Assembly (NCBI GenBank): GCA_018971625.1
Contig: JAGXAJ010000001.1
Coordinates: 1-64,000, forward strand
Source: Pseudomonadota bacterium
GTDB taxonomy: Bacteria > Pseudomonadota > Alphaproteobacteria > Rhizobiales > Xanthobacteraceae
Direction: 5' to 3'
Length of the DNA: 64,000 bases
In this document: positions 25,569-34,471 of the stretch, piece after piece
How positions within the stretch are numbered: the first letter of the stretch is position 1
Layout of the letters: each line of letters starts with the position of its first letter
Program-made: the position numbers and the translations under genes
Notes under the pieces: generated by a model
What the model saw: the letters and a program-made list of their open reading frames with translations, nothing else
Databases searched by the model: none
What the model was told of the DNA's origin: nothing

Positions 25569-28043
25569 TTGAACTTCAACAAACAAATCAGCGATCGATT
25601 CGAGCTTGAGAAACAGGACGAGTCCGCAGATGCCTTCGGATTTGCCGACCTCGTTGAACGGCTTACAGGATTTGTTCGCCGACAATATCCGATATTCGTC
25701 TTTATTATCGCCTGTGCCCTTGCACTGGGACTGGTTTATCTGATCACGACGCCTGCAAAGTATACATCGCACGCGATGTTGCTGATCGATTCCAGCAAGT
25801 TGCGGATATTGCAGCAGGAGGCCCCGCTCGGCGATATCCCCATCGATACCGCACAGGTGGAAACACAGGTCGAAATCCTGAAATCCGAGAACATCGGTCT
25901 GTCCGTCATCAAGGACTTGAAGTTGACCGATGATCCGGAATTTGTGGGATCGGGCCATGGCCTCATTGGCACTATACTTGGATTTCTATCGTCGCCTTTT
26001 GGCTTCCTCGCCAAGCCTAACGACGCGTCGGACACAAAATTGGTTCGCCATGTCTTGGCGACATTTCTGAGCAATCGCGCCGTCACGCGTGTTAGCCGTA
26101 CCTATGTCCTTGATATTGCCTACACATCGCTTAAGCCGGACCGCGCTGCCACAATCGCCAATGCCATAGCGGATGCCTATATTGTCGATCAGCTTGAGGC
26201 CAAGTATCAGACTACGCGAAGGGCGAGTGTCTGGCTTCAGGATCGCATAAAGGAACTTCGTAAGCAGGCAACCGACGCGGATCGCGCGGTGCTGGACTAC
26301 AAAGAGAAGAACAATATCGTTGCGGTAGGGGGGGCAGCGAACGGTGGCACCCGATTGCTGGGCGAGCAACAACTCGAACAACTTAACAGCGAGCTTGGTT
26401 CGGCGCGCGCCGCTGCCGAAGAGGCAAAAGCCCGGCTCGAGCGAATCAACGAGGTTATGAAGAAAGACGTCCCGGACGCGACGGTGACGGACACGCTCCA
26501 CAGCGAGGTTATCAACCGGCTGCGAAATCAATATCTGGACATCGCTGCAAAAGAAGCGATCTGGTCTGCGCGGTATGGCTCAACTCATTTGGCCGTAGTC
26601 AATCTTCGTACTCAGATGGCCGAGTTGCGCCGCGCCATCATAGATGAACTTGGCCGCATCGCGCAGAGCTACAAGAGCGATTATGAAATCGCCAAATCGC
26701 GTGTCGACGGCCTCGAAAAGAATCTTCAGACCTTGGTTGCCGATTCGCAGATCACCAACCGTGACAAGCTGGGGCTGCGCGACCTCGAAAGTACCGCCCA
26801 AGTCTATCACACGCTCTACGACAATTTCCTGCAGCGTTACATGGAGGCGATTCAGCAGCAGTCATTCCCGATAACGGAAGCACGCGTTATCAGTCCCGCA
26901 GCCCCACCTCAGCACAAGAGCGGCCCCGTTGCGTTCAAGGTGCTCGGAATTGCCGGCGCGATTGGGCTTATGCTGAGTTTCGGCGCGGCGCTGCTGCGCG
27001 AGGCGGTTGACCGCGTGTTTCGGACGCCGCTCCAAGTCGAGACCAATCTTCAAGCGCGCTGTCTTGCCGTCTTGCCCATGCTTGCTTCCAAGAAAACATC
27101 AAAGATCAAGGGTTCGATCGTTCGTGCCATGAGTCCCAAAGGATCCGGCGACGAAACTGTGCCCGTGATCAGCCCGTCGGCAGCGGGGTCGATAGATACC
27201 GGGCTGGACGATCGCGAGATTCAAGATGCCGCTCTGACGAGAGCGTCGCAGTTAACACAATCGGAGTTGATCCGTAATTTGACGAACGGCGACGTTCCCC
27301 CGTCCGGAAATTCGCTGGCAAAGCTGCCTGTCGCTTCGAACCGTCCGTTTATGCGGTGGGTGATCGATGAACCGCTTTCCGCGTTTGCGGAGGCTTTTCG
27401 GTCGATCAAGGTGGCCGCAGACATCAGCGAATCTCGCGTGATTGGAATAACGTCTACCGTTCCGGCGGAAGGCAAGTCGACAGTCTCGTCGAATCTGGCA
27501 CAATTAATGGCGCATGCCGGCAAACGGGTTATCTTGTTGGACGGGGATTTGCGAAACCCTTCTCTTAGCCGGGCTTTGACGCCGAGTTCCAAAGCAGGGC
27601 TTCTGGAGGTCCTCGCCGGACAGACTACGTTGGATGACGCCGTTCACGTCGATGAGGCTACCGGCCTGCGCTTTCTCCCCGCGGTGGTGAATTCGAGTTT
27701 CTCTCATACCAACGAGATTTTGGGTTCCAGCGTCTTCAAGAAGTTCCTCGACGAACTGCGTAAGACGCATGACTATGTCATTATCGATCTTTCGCCTATC
27801 GCGCCGGTTGTCGATGTCCGCGCCACGACACAGATCATGGATTCCTATGTCTACGTGATCGAGTGGGGGCGGACCCAGAGGAATCTGGTGCAAGCTCAAC
27901 TCTCGGCTTTCCCCGAACTGCAGGATCGCTTGCTCGGAGTCGTATTGAACAAGGCGGACGTGCGCGTGCTGGGACGCTACGAGACATATTACGGCAAGCA
28001 GGATTACAAGAACTACTATGGTCAATCTGCTTCACCGGCGTAG
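25569..28043 (+). CDS. Wzz/Wzc-type chain-length regulator fused to a bacterial tyrosine kinase
   Basis: An 824-residue inner-membrane protein. The Wzz domain begins after helix 1 (about 41-60, FVFIIACALALGLVYLIT), followed by long periplasmic coiled coil to about 430, helix 2 at about 452-475, and a cytoplasmic BY-kinase domain with Walker A STVPAEGKST (near 630), Walker A' ILLDGDLRNP (near 655) and Walker B VIIDLSP (near 737). The C-terminus is a tyrosine cluster, RYETYYGKQDYKNYYGQ, the expected autophosphorylation tail. TTG start with GAGGA upstream. It controls chain length and export with the Wza-like lipoprotein. Confidence 0.94.
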   Translation: MNFNKQISDRFELEKQDESADAFGFADLVERLTGFVRRQYPIFVFIIACALALGLVYLITTPAKYTSHAMLLIDSSKLRILQQEAPLGDIPIDTAQVETQVEILKSENIGLSVIKDLKLTDDPEFVGSGHGLIGTILGFLSSPFGFLAKPNDASDTKLVRHVLATFLSNRAVTRVSRTYVLDIAYTSLKPDRAATIANAIADAYIVDQLEAKYQTTRRASVWLQDRIKELRKQATDADRAVLDYKEKNNIVAVGGAANGGTRLLGEQQLEQLNSELGSARAAAEEAKARLERINEVMKKDVPDATVTDTLHSEVINRLRNQYLDIAAKEAIWSARYGSTHLAVVNLRTQMAELRRAIIDELGRIAQSYKSDYEIAKSRVDGLEKNLQTLVADSQITNRDKLGLRDLESTAQVYHTLYDNFLQRYMEAIQQQSFPITEARVISPAAPPQHKSGPVAFKVLGIAGAIGLMLSFGAALLREAVDRVFRTPLQVETNLQARCLAVLPMLASKKTSKIKGSIVRAMSPKGSGDETVPVISPSAAGSIDTGLDDREIQDAALTRASQLTQSELIRNLTNGDVPPSGNSLAKLPVASNRPFMRWVIDEPLSAFAEAFRSIKVAADISESRVIGITSTVPAEGKSTVSSNLAQLMAHAGKRVILLDGDLRNPSLSRALTPSSKAGLLEVLAGQTTLDDAVHVDEATGLRFLPAVVNSSFSHTNEILGSSVFKKFLDELRKTHDYVIIDLSPIAPVVDVRATTQIMDSYVYVIEWGRTQRNLVQAQLSAFPELQDRLLGVVLNKADVRVLGRYETYYGKQDYKNYYGQSASPA

Positions 28044-28048
28044 CGTTT

Positions 28049-28816
28049 GTGAAAAAGCTATCGAAGCCCGGGTTTTGGCTAGCTCGAAGTTTTACTGCTT
28101 CGTTAGGGATCTGTTCGCTGGCTTGGGTGATTTACAGCCTGCCGGTGTTTCGTGCTGAGGTAATGCTTTCGGATACCGTCCAGACTATTTTGTCGGGAGA
28201 GAGCTACAACGCGACCCAGCTGGATTGGCTTGAACGTCGACTGGATGCGATACCACCCCAAACCCTGAGATCTACGGCGCTGAATGACGTTGCGGTGATA
28301 CGTCTCAAACTCACCGAAAGTAAGCTGGTCGCTCACGATCCGCAAATCGCATCGGACCTCTCTAATCTCAATACTGCCGTAACGGCCGCGCTCGAAGGAA
28401 CTCCGAGTAGTTCATTCCTGTGGTTAATCAAATATTGGATTCAACAAGAACGTGGTGGTGCCGCTGACGACGGCCTGAAACTTCTACGTATGTCCTATTC
28501 ACTGGGACCAAACGAGTCCTGGATCGCAATTCGAAGACTTCCCCTGGCGCTAAGGGTATTTTCTTCTCTTCCTCCGGATATTGCGGATCAGACATTATCG
28601 GAATTCGCGGGATTAGTGCGCTCCCACTTCTATCAGGAAGCGGCTGACATTGTTGCCGGTCCTGGTTGGGCTGTGCACGAGAAGCTGTTGGGCAGGCTCG
28701 CTGAGCTCAAGAAATCCTATCGTAATCAATTTGCACAAGTATTGGCTTCCAAGGATCTGGAAGGTGCCTCAGTTCCCGGAGCAGACGTCGGCGAACGCCG
28801 TTCTCGGCCCTTCTGA
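28049..28816 (+). CDS. Membrane-anchored helical protein co-transcribed with the Wzc kinase
   Basis: A 255-residue protein starting at GTG 28049, only five bases after the kinase stop, so clearly in the same operon. One membrane anchor lies at about residues 14-34. The rest is helical with alternating short repeats, including LLRMSYSLGPNESWIAIRRL, which resembles a stretch in the protein at 16686-17375. No named domain. A role in polysaccharide assembly is inferred from position and from the paralogue being in the same locus. Confidence 0.72.
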   Translation: MKKLSKPGFWLARSFTASLGICSLAWVIYSLPVFRAEVMLSDTVQTILSGESYNATQLDWLERRLDAIPPQTLRSTALNDVAVIRLKLTESKLVAHDPQIASDLSNLNTAVTAALEGTPSSSFLWLIKYWIQQERGGAADDGLKLLRMSYSLGPNESWIAIRRLPLALRVFSSLPPDIADQTLSEFAGLVRSHFYQEAADIVAGPGWAVHEKLLGRLAELKKSYRNQFAQVLASKDLEGASVPGADVGERRSRPF

Positions 28817-29065
28817 GCATTGGATGGTGCGGATCACGCGAGTGTCAGGGCGATAGAGAACAGGATGAGACATCGACTGACGAGGATGGCTTGTGTCTCA
28901 AGATGCAATGCTCATTTTCGACAACCATATTTTTTCGCAATCAGAAGCGATCGATGCAATCGCGGGCCATCGCCGAAAGTTGGTGATGGTGGGAATCGGA
29001 AAAGCAGCACTCGTGAGGGTGCTCGACGCCTCCACTTCTCCACCGAAGCAGCGATATGATGCCGC

Positions 29066-29225
29066 GTCCAAGGATAACATCATCAAGCTGATTCAGCCAG
29101 GAAACGTCGCTGATCAACTCACAGAAGTGTTGCGCTACGGCGCACACGTGCCCTTCTCGCCCAGGCGGTCGACACCGAGGTCAAGGACTTTCTCGGGGAA
29201 GCATGCCGATTTGACGAAGGCGACC
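29066..29225 (+). mobile_element. IS256-family transposase, N-terminal fragment (frameshifted)
   Basis: The frame reads SKDNIIKLIQPGNVADQLTE then VLRYGA, the start of a Mutator/IS256 transposase. After about 29148 the match continues one frame over as ALLAQAVDTEVKDFLGE. The fragment stops near 29225, where it meets a glycosyltransferase stub on the other strand. It is dead. Confidence 0.65.
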
Positions 29226-29226
29226 T

Positions 29227-29392
29227 TCAGATTGTCGCAGACAAGCGTTCGACAACGTCCGGCGTGTTCGTCGAGCCATCGTCAACAACGATGATCTCAT
29301 TCAAGGGCAGGGGTTTGTGCCTGCGAGCTCGCAATCGCTTCTGCAATCAGAAACGGACGGTTGCGGACTGGAATGACGGCTGCCGAACTCAT
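29227..29392 (-). pseudogene. N-terminal stub of a GT2 glycosyltransferase
   Basis: On the minus strand from ATG 29392 the frame reads SSAAVIPVRNRPFLIAEAIA, the start of a family-2 glycosyltransferase. It hits a stop, but the next frame continues with NEIIVVDDGSTNTPDVVERL, the nucleotide-binding DDGS motif. One base change restores the join. Only about 55 residues survive, between two IS256 fragments. It shows that a glycosyltransferase gene was once present in this gap. Confidence 0.68.
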
Positions 29393-29657
29393 GTTTCATT
29401 TCCCCGCAGATGCATGCGCAGAGCCACCCGCTCCGCGACCATTCCTTGGGTGCCGGTGTTGACGCGATACGCGATGGATTCCATCAATCGAGCCGAGCCG
29501 CGAGGTCCGGAGTGTGCGATCATAGCCCGATTGGGTAACTCGCATGGCCGAAATGCGTTCGATCGGTTCCGGGCCAAGTGGAGCCACCGCATCAACGTAT
29601 GTTCTGAAAGCGCCTCATCTTCGCTCGGAACAGAACACGTTGTAGGCGTGACTGGAG
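29393..29657. other. Unassigned stretch between remnants
   Basis: No recognisable protein in any frame. It is probably debris from the rearrangement that brought the IS256 fragments and the glycosyltransferase stub together. Confidence 0.3.
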
Positions 29658-30083
29658 CTATCGCCAAATTTTGGTGACGGCGCGGCCGGTCAGGCGGCGG
29701 GCTCACGTCAGCCTGGCGATGACCTCGATCCCATCGTTGAATGTCACACCAAAAGAGTTTTGGCAATTGGTTGTGCCCATCAAGACGGTACCAGCTTTTC
29801 TGTGCGCCCTCGACAGCCTGAAGGCCCTGGCGAGCGCGGTCCCGTTCGACAGACAACTCTTCGATCGGATGGTGCGGTGGCGCACGGTGGCGAAGGTGCT
29901 TTCGATGGTATTAGTCGTCCGCAAGTGTTTCCGGTGCTCGGCTAGGAAGTCGTAGAAAGCAAGCAGCGTGCCTCGATCCTTGCTCAGCCAGTCGGCGGCT
30001 CTCTCGTATTTCAGCGCGTAGCTCTCGATGAAGGCATCGAACGCCAGCTCGGCGGCGACCTTAAAATCCCCCTGATCCACCAT
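29658..30083 (-). mobile_element. IS256-family transposase, C-terminal fragment
   Basis: The frame 30083-29703 reads EHRKHLRTTNTIESTFATVR then HRTIRSKSCLSNGTALA, the C-terminal catalytic part of an IS256 transposase with its conserved Glu. A short internal segment (ARAFRLSRAHRKAGTVL) is out of frame: the adjacent frame gives VEGAQKSWYRLDGHNQLPK as expected. The frame then returns for FNDGIEVIARL. Two compensating single-base shifts are implied. The N-terminal two thirds are absent. The sequence to about 29658 may include the terminal repeat. Confidence 0.78.
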
Positions 30084-30367
30084 TCATTCTTGGTGGCACT
30101 TACCCTATTGATGAGCTCAATATACCAGCGATCAATATCGCGCAGCCCAGTGGCACTGGGACAAGCATCCCAACCAAGATTGCACAGGAACTTGCCAGAA
30201 CGAAAGCAAACAAGGAGTTCTGATCATCGCCGCACACAATGATTGAGATGATCCTAACGTCCGTACCTGAACGACATCGCCGAAGCCCATGCCGGTAATA
30301 TCGAAATCCATACAATGGAAACGTTGTTGGCTGCCGATCTAGCCCTGTATGGACCTGCACCGCCTCG
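30084..30367 (-). other. Possible truncated membrane-protein N-terminus
   Basis: On the minus strand, a frame near 30225-30103 encodes NSLFAFVLASSCAILVGMLV followed by more hydrophobic residues, like the first helices of a polytopic protein. It is cut off where the IS256 fragment begins. It lacks a convincing start. It may be the remains of a flippase or polymerase gene. Confidence 0.3.
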
Positions 30368-31294
30368 CTATTGAACACTTTGTGAGAAAGGTTTGCTAGT
30401 GCGCTTCAACGCGATCTGAATGACGGCGACAGTCAGATCCTCGAACTTATCGACTTTGCCTCGGAAACATTCAGCATGCTTGTTGACCAGGTCGGTCCCA
30501 TGGATGCTTGGAACCTCACGGTATAGGGTTTTAGCGGCGTAGGGAGCCCAGCGATCCCATAAACTTCTGAACTGATCTATCGTCCACTCGTTCAGCGTCT
30601 CGTATTCGATCCTCCCCATGCCCGCCTTGCTGATGTAGGCGTCCATATCGTCGCGAGACCAAAGGTAATGGCAAAACGGAACTGTAATCGAATGCATGGC
30701 ATGGAGGCCGTATGACGACCGATACAGAGGTCCGAAGCTGAAGTATGCAATCCCATCGGGGCCTAAAACGCGTAAGGCTTCTTTCAGTACGATCTCTGGA
30801 TTTGGAAAGTGCTCGAACGCGTTATAGGAGAAAACAACATCGAACGAGCCGTCGCCGAAGGGAAGCTTTTCCGCATCGGCGGCAAGGGCTTTCGCGCCAA
30901 ACGCGATCGCACGCGGGTCGACGTGATTCGTAGATAGATCAATTGCAGTGGCGACCGCGCCGTCTCTCGCGAGAACGCCACTCACCATCGCGTCGCCCCC
31001 AGCAAGTTCGAGCGTTTTCTTTGCCTTCGTGCTGACAAAGCGCTCGATTTCTCGCTTTCTTTCAACGCCCCTCTGCAAGAGCGCTGCAGGATCGTATTGG
31101 TATGGAATGGCGAGAGGATATCTCGATTGTAGAAGCTCGATTTGTGATGATGGCAAGAAGCTGTTCGATGGTCCGGGTGTGTCGAAGGCTGCCTTGGCTG
31201 AGCGCTGTTTCAGGTTTGCTCGGCTCGCTTTTAAAGCTTGAACAGCCGATGGCGGCAATACGGTCTCAATCACCTTCTTCAATGCTTCATTCAT
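30368..31294 (-). CDS. SAM-dependent class I methyltransferase
   Basis: A 308-residue cytosolic enzyme. The Methyltransf_11-like domain (about residues 85-190) has LELAGGDAMVSGVLAR in the place of the SAM-binding glycine motif I, AIDLS as motif post-I, ADAEKLPFGDGSFDVVFSYN with the acidic motif, and LKEALRVLGPDGIAYFSF as motif III. It probably methylates a sugar or lipid-linked intermediate, judged by its position at the border of the glycan locus. It is flanked on both sides by insertion-sequence debris and may be the only intact survivor of a lost gene group. Confidence 0.85.
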   Translation of the reverse strand: MNEALKKVIETVLPPSAVQALKASRANLKQRSAKAAFDTPGPSNSFLPSSQIELLQSRYPLAIPYQYDPAALLQRGVERKREIERFVSTKAKKTLELAGGDAMVSGVLARDGAVATAIDLSTNHVDPRAIAFGAKALAADAEKLPFGDGSFDVVFSYNAFEHFPNPEIVLKEALRVLGPDGIAYFSFGPLYRSSYGLHAMHSITVPFCHYLWSRDDMDAYISKAGMGRIEYETLNEWTIDQFRSLWDRWAPYAAKTLYREVPSIHGTDLVNKHAECFRGKVDKFEDLTVAVIQIALKRTSKPFSQSVQ

Positions 31295-31565
31295 TGCAGA
31301 TCGGTGCTCCCGGTCTCCATTTAAGCAGCATCATGTTGTGTAGTGATGGAGTCAATTGAAAATTTTATCGGTGGTTACTTTTAGGGATTGACTGGAAAGC
31401 AAAGCATCTAGCAGATTTCCCGCCGGGGGTGAGTGCAAGTCGGAAAAGATGCTTGGTGAGCACTCGCCGGTTTGGTGGACGCTCAGTTAAGCTAATCCCG
31501 CCTTGCGCTCGAACTCAACCGGGCTGAGATAGCCGATCGAGTGTCGCCGGGTGCGGTTGTACGAC

Positions 31566-31830
31566 AACGCCGGTCAAGGCCGCGGCTGGAGGTGAAGTCG
31601 ATATCTTCGATACAGGCATCTACGAAGCGCAGCTTGGCTGAGGCCAAGCGATCGGTCAGGCGTCTGTCGGCGCGCATGGCGGCTTCGCGATCGAGCATCA
31701 GACCGAGCCACTCCTCCTGACTGAGCGCGGTGCCATGATCCTGTTCAGCCAATTGCCGATAGGCCGCCGCCATGCCGGCGAGGCCAAGGGCCTGCATCTG
31801 GTCGAGGGTCGGGTGGGTGGGCCAGCATCA
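31566..31830 (-). pseudogene. istB: IS21 IstB fragment, frameshifted and truncated
   Basis: The fragment encodes [40 protein letters not shown] and DACIEDIDF, the N-terminus of the IS21 helper ATPase. It stops before the Walker A site. Just upstream a CCCA duplication (CACCCACCC) puts the natural MMLAHP start out of frame. It is non-functional. Confidence 0.75.
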
Positions 31831-31839
31831 TAATGTTCC

Positions 31840-32685
31840 TTTCCTTCATTGATAATAGCCGCCACCACGGATGTCGGCGTGGTGAGGGCGTGGCTTTGTT
31901 GGGTTCAGCCGGAGGGGTTGCACGATCGAGCCCGGATTTGAGGATGGCACTCACGGAGGAGTAGCTGATCGCATTGATGACGAGCGCTCTTGCGCAGGCC
32001 GCCTCCAGCCGATCGCGCTCGTAGTGCCGCGCCAGGGCGATGGCCCCATGGCGGAACGATAACCCTGCTCGGGATGCGGCCGCTCGCGCATCATGCGATC
32101 GACCAGGATGGCGGTGTTGACGCCGATCCGCCCCGCCATGTTGATCAAACTTGCCGGCGTCATATTGGCGTAACTGCGCTGAGAGCGGCGTACATGGCTG
32201 GCGACACGCTGGTGATCCTGGAAGATCTCGACAGCCCGATGGGTGAGCCGGACGTCTATCCGATGGCCGATCAGGCGGTGCGGCACCGAGTAAAAGGTCT
32301 TGTCGACTTCGACATGATAGTCGGGGTGAACCTTGGCCGTTTTCCATTCAGCATATTCGAACGGTTCGCTCGGTAGCGGCGCCAGCGCAGCGCGCTCGAT
32401 CTCCTCGAACAGTTGCCGGCGGGATTTGCCGATATGGCGGGACATCGGTCGATTGTTCAGCTCCTCGGGCAACTCGCCAATCGCGGCATTGAGATCGGCA
32501 AGGTTGAAGAACCGCCGGTGGCGCAGCCGCGCCAATATCCATCGCTCGACAATCAGGACCGCGCCTTCAACCTTGCCCTTGTCGCGCGGCTTGCGGCTGC
32601 GGGTAGGCAAAATCGTCGTGTCGTAGTACTCGGCCATGGCGGCAAAGGTTTGGTTGAGCGTCAGCTCGAACTACATCGCCTTGAC
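31840..32685 (-). pseudogene. istA: IS21 IstA C-terminal part, frameshifted
   Basis: The main frame from 32637 reads RKPRDKGKVEGAVLIVERWI, PEELNNRPMSRHIGKSRRQL and VDKTFYSVPHRLIGHRIDVR, the C-terminal half of the IS21 transposase. Near 32050 a one-base shift moves the match to another frame (ARHYERDRLEAACARALVIN). The N-terminal HTH and the first catalytic residues are absent, replaced by an IS3 OrfA end. Confidence 0.8.
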
Positions 32686-32965
32686 GACGGGTCGTTTTTT
32701 TACCCGTGCAAGATCAAGGGCCTCCTTGAGGATCTCGATCTCCATGGTCTTGCAGCCGAGGATGCGTTCGAGGTTTCGAACCCGCTCCTCCAGCCAACCT
32801 CGGAGGCGGCGACCACATCCTCATCCGCCCGTACCGTTTCCTTGCCTCCCTTCGCTCATTGCCGTCTCCATCGGAAGACCAGGCTCGGGAAGAGCCCATG
32901 GCGACGGCAACATAGCAGCTCCTCCGGCTAACGCCGGTGTCCGGTCCAAACGGGGGGGCAGTTCA

Positions 32966-33391
32966 GCATCACCTTGACGGAGCTTCGCCAGCTGGCTGGG
33001 AATTCTCTGCTGTTACAGCGAGCACTTCAGGACGTTCACGATATAGCCGAGAGGCGAACCATTGCGGCGTATCGCCAAGTTCGGCTCACCGAAATTTTGT
33101 TCAGTTTGAACAATCCGTTCGCGGCAACCATGGCAGCGGTTAAGTCCCTTTTGTTTCGGCCGACACTCAGAGGACGAAGGGCGCTCTGGTTCGCAGCGAA
33201 GTCCTCGGTCAAGTCAGCTCCTGCTGAGCAAGCCATGAGGCCCGTCAGGATTCCCGACGAACGCACTTTCCGTGAGCCTTCCGCGACGTAGCTGCGGAAC
33301 GCATGAATACTTTGAGGGTGCGCGCGATATTCGACGTCTGTTCTTCACGATGGCCGGAGCAATCCAGAAGGGACGGAGCCCATTAGGTCAG
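32966..33391. other. Stretch between the IS wreck and the glycosyltransferase cluster
   Basis: An open frame of about 105 codons on the plus strand (32974-33291) is not recognised and lacks a clear ribosome site, so no gene is called here. Confidence 0.3.
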
Positions 33392-34471
33392 TTAACTCTC
33401 CAGAGTGAGACCGTCTTCAACCCGAGTTACGTATTTGTCGTTAATGAAGCGTGCCAGCCAGTTGCGGAGCAGACGATATTCTGGCGCTCGCAGGCCGTTT
33501 CTCAACACGAAACTTGCATAGCGACCGGCCATGGTTACGGAATCACGCTTGGCAAGGACACGACGGAACGCCAGTTCCCGGGTGAGTTCTTGAGATTGAC
33601 CCAGGCCTTCTTCCAACGAGCGCGCCATCCGGTCGAATTCCGGAGAGTAATCTTCCCGACCACAATCAAAAACGTTCTCCGCATGCGAACAGAACGGTGC
33701 AGGATCAAATACCGCTGTGCCTTTCATTTCTGCGAAGGACATAGCCAGAAAGCGGGAGATGCTCAAAGCGCAAGCATTCTGCGCAACCCGGTTGGCAACG
33801 CTAACGCTATTATCGTGAATGCGATGTTTGATCAGCGGGGCCGCAACGTTACGACATTTCCCGAGTAGCGCGAGTTGCCCAAACAGGAAGTAGTCCTCAG
33901 CCAAGCTTAGAACCTTCACGGACTTCTCCGGGGGCAAAACGTTCAAAATGTCGTTACCGTATAGCGCCCCGAGACTTGCCAGGCGGGAATGGTTAAATGC
34001 CGCCGCTGGATGGACGACCGGAATGTAGAAAAACGATGCCGCAACGATTGCGGCAGGAGAGAGAGGACGGCTGATATAACCGATATCCCGTCCCGAAGCA
34101 TCAATCATCGAGGCTTGGCCACCCATCACGATCAAATCGGGATCAGCGGAGAAGACATCGACGACTGTTTGGAAGCGTGTCTGCAATGATACGTCATCAC
34201 CATCTTGCCGAACAATGAAGCGGCCGTCCGCCTTACCGAGTCCGAAGTTGAGCAATCCACCCAGGTCGGGCGCATCCGGATTCACATGAACGACAATGCG
34301 CTTGTCTCTCTCAGCGTATTTTAGGGCAAGCTCGGTCGATCCATCGGTCGAGCCGTGATCCAGGATCAACAGTCGCCAATCCCTGAAGGTCTGACTGCAG
34401 ACGCTTTCGATCGATTCGGCCAAGAACGGCAGCGCGTTTTTGACCGGCAGCAAGACCTCGATTGTCGCCAT
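33392..34471 (-). CDS. GT2-family glycosyltransferase
   Basis: A 359-residue cytosolic protein with a GT-A fold. Its N-terminus ATIEVLLPVKNALPFLAESI is typical of family 2. The nucleotide-binding motif is LDHGSTDGS, where most relatives have DDGS. The metal-binding DxD equivalent is RQDGDDVS, and the catalytic region is AEDYFLFGQLAL (the ED motif). The C-terminal 100 residues are helical. ATG 34471 overlaps the stop of the acetyltransferase gene (TGATG), suggesting coupling; an alternative GTG lies three bases upstream. It should add a sugar to the lipid-linked glycan. Confidence 0.87.
   Translation of the reverse strand: MATIEVLLPVKNALPFLAESIESVCSQTFRDWRLLILDHGSTDGSTELALKYAERDKRIVVHVNPDAPDLGGLLNFGLGKADGRFIVRQDGDDVSLQTRFQTVVDVFSADPDLIVMGGQASMIDASGRDIGYISRPLSPAAIVAASFFYIPVVHPAAAFNHSRLASLGALYGNDILNVLPPEKSVKVLSLAEDYFLFGQLALLGKCRNVAAPLIKHRIHDNSVSVANRVAQNACALSISRFLAMSFAEMKGTAVFDPAPFCSHAENVFDCGREDYSPEFDRMARSLEEGLGQSQELTRELAFRRVLAKRDSVTMAGRYASFVLRNGLRAPEYRLLRNWLARFINDKYVTRVEDGLTLES

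Larger units (their letters stand above)
31457..32965 (-). mobile_element. IS3-family shell with an inserted or substituted IS21 core (composite wreck)
   Basis: On the minus strand, 32870-32690 encodes LERILGCKTMEIEILKEALD and LARVKK, the end of an IS3 OrfA. It is then joined to LNQTFAAMAEYYDTT of IS21 IstA. The istA and istB pieces run to about 31566, where the sequence switches to [20 protein letters not shown], the end of an IS3 OrfB, with its stop at about 31487. The ends (TGAGCACTCGCCGGTTTGG on the left, the reverse of CAAACGGGGGGGCAGTTCA on the right) look like imperfect inverted repeats. No open transposase remains. Confidence 0.6.

Noticed and set aside
33272..33868. Plus-strand frame of 198 codons
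   Set aside because: Lies opposite the GT2 gene, which has clear motifs on the minus strand.
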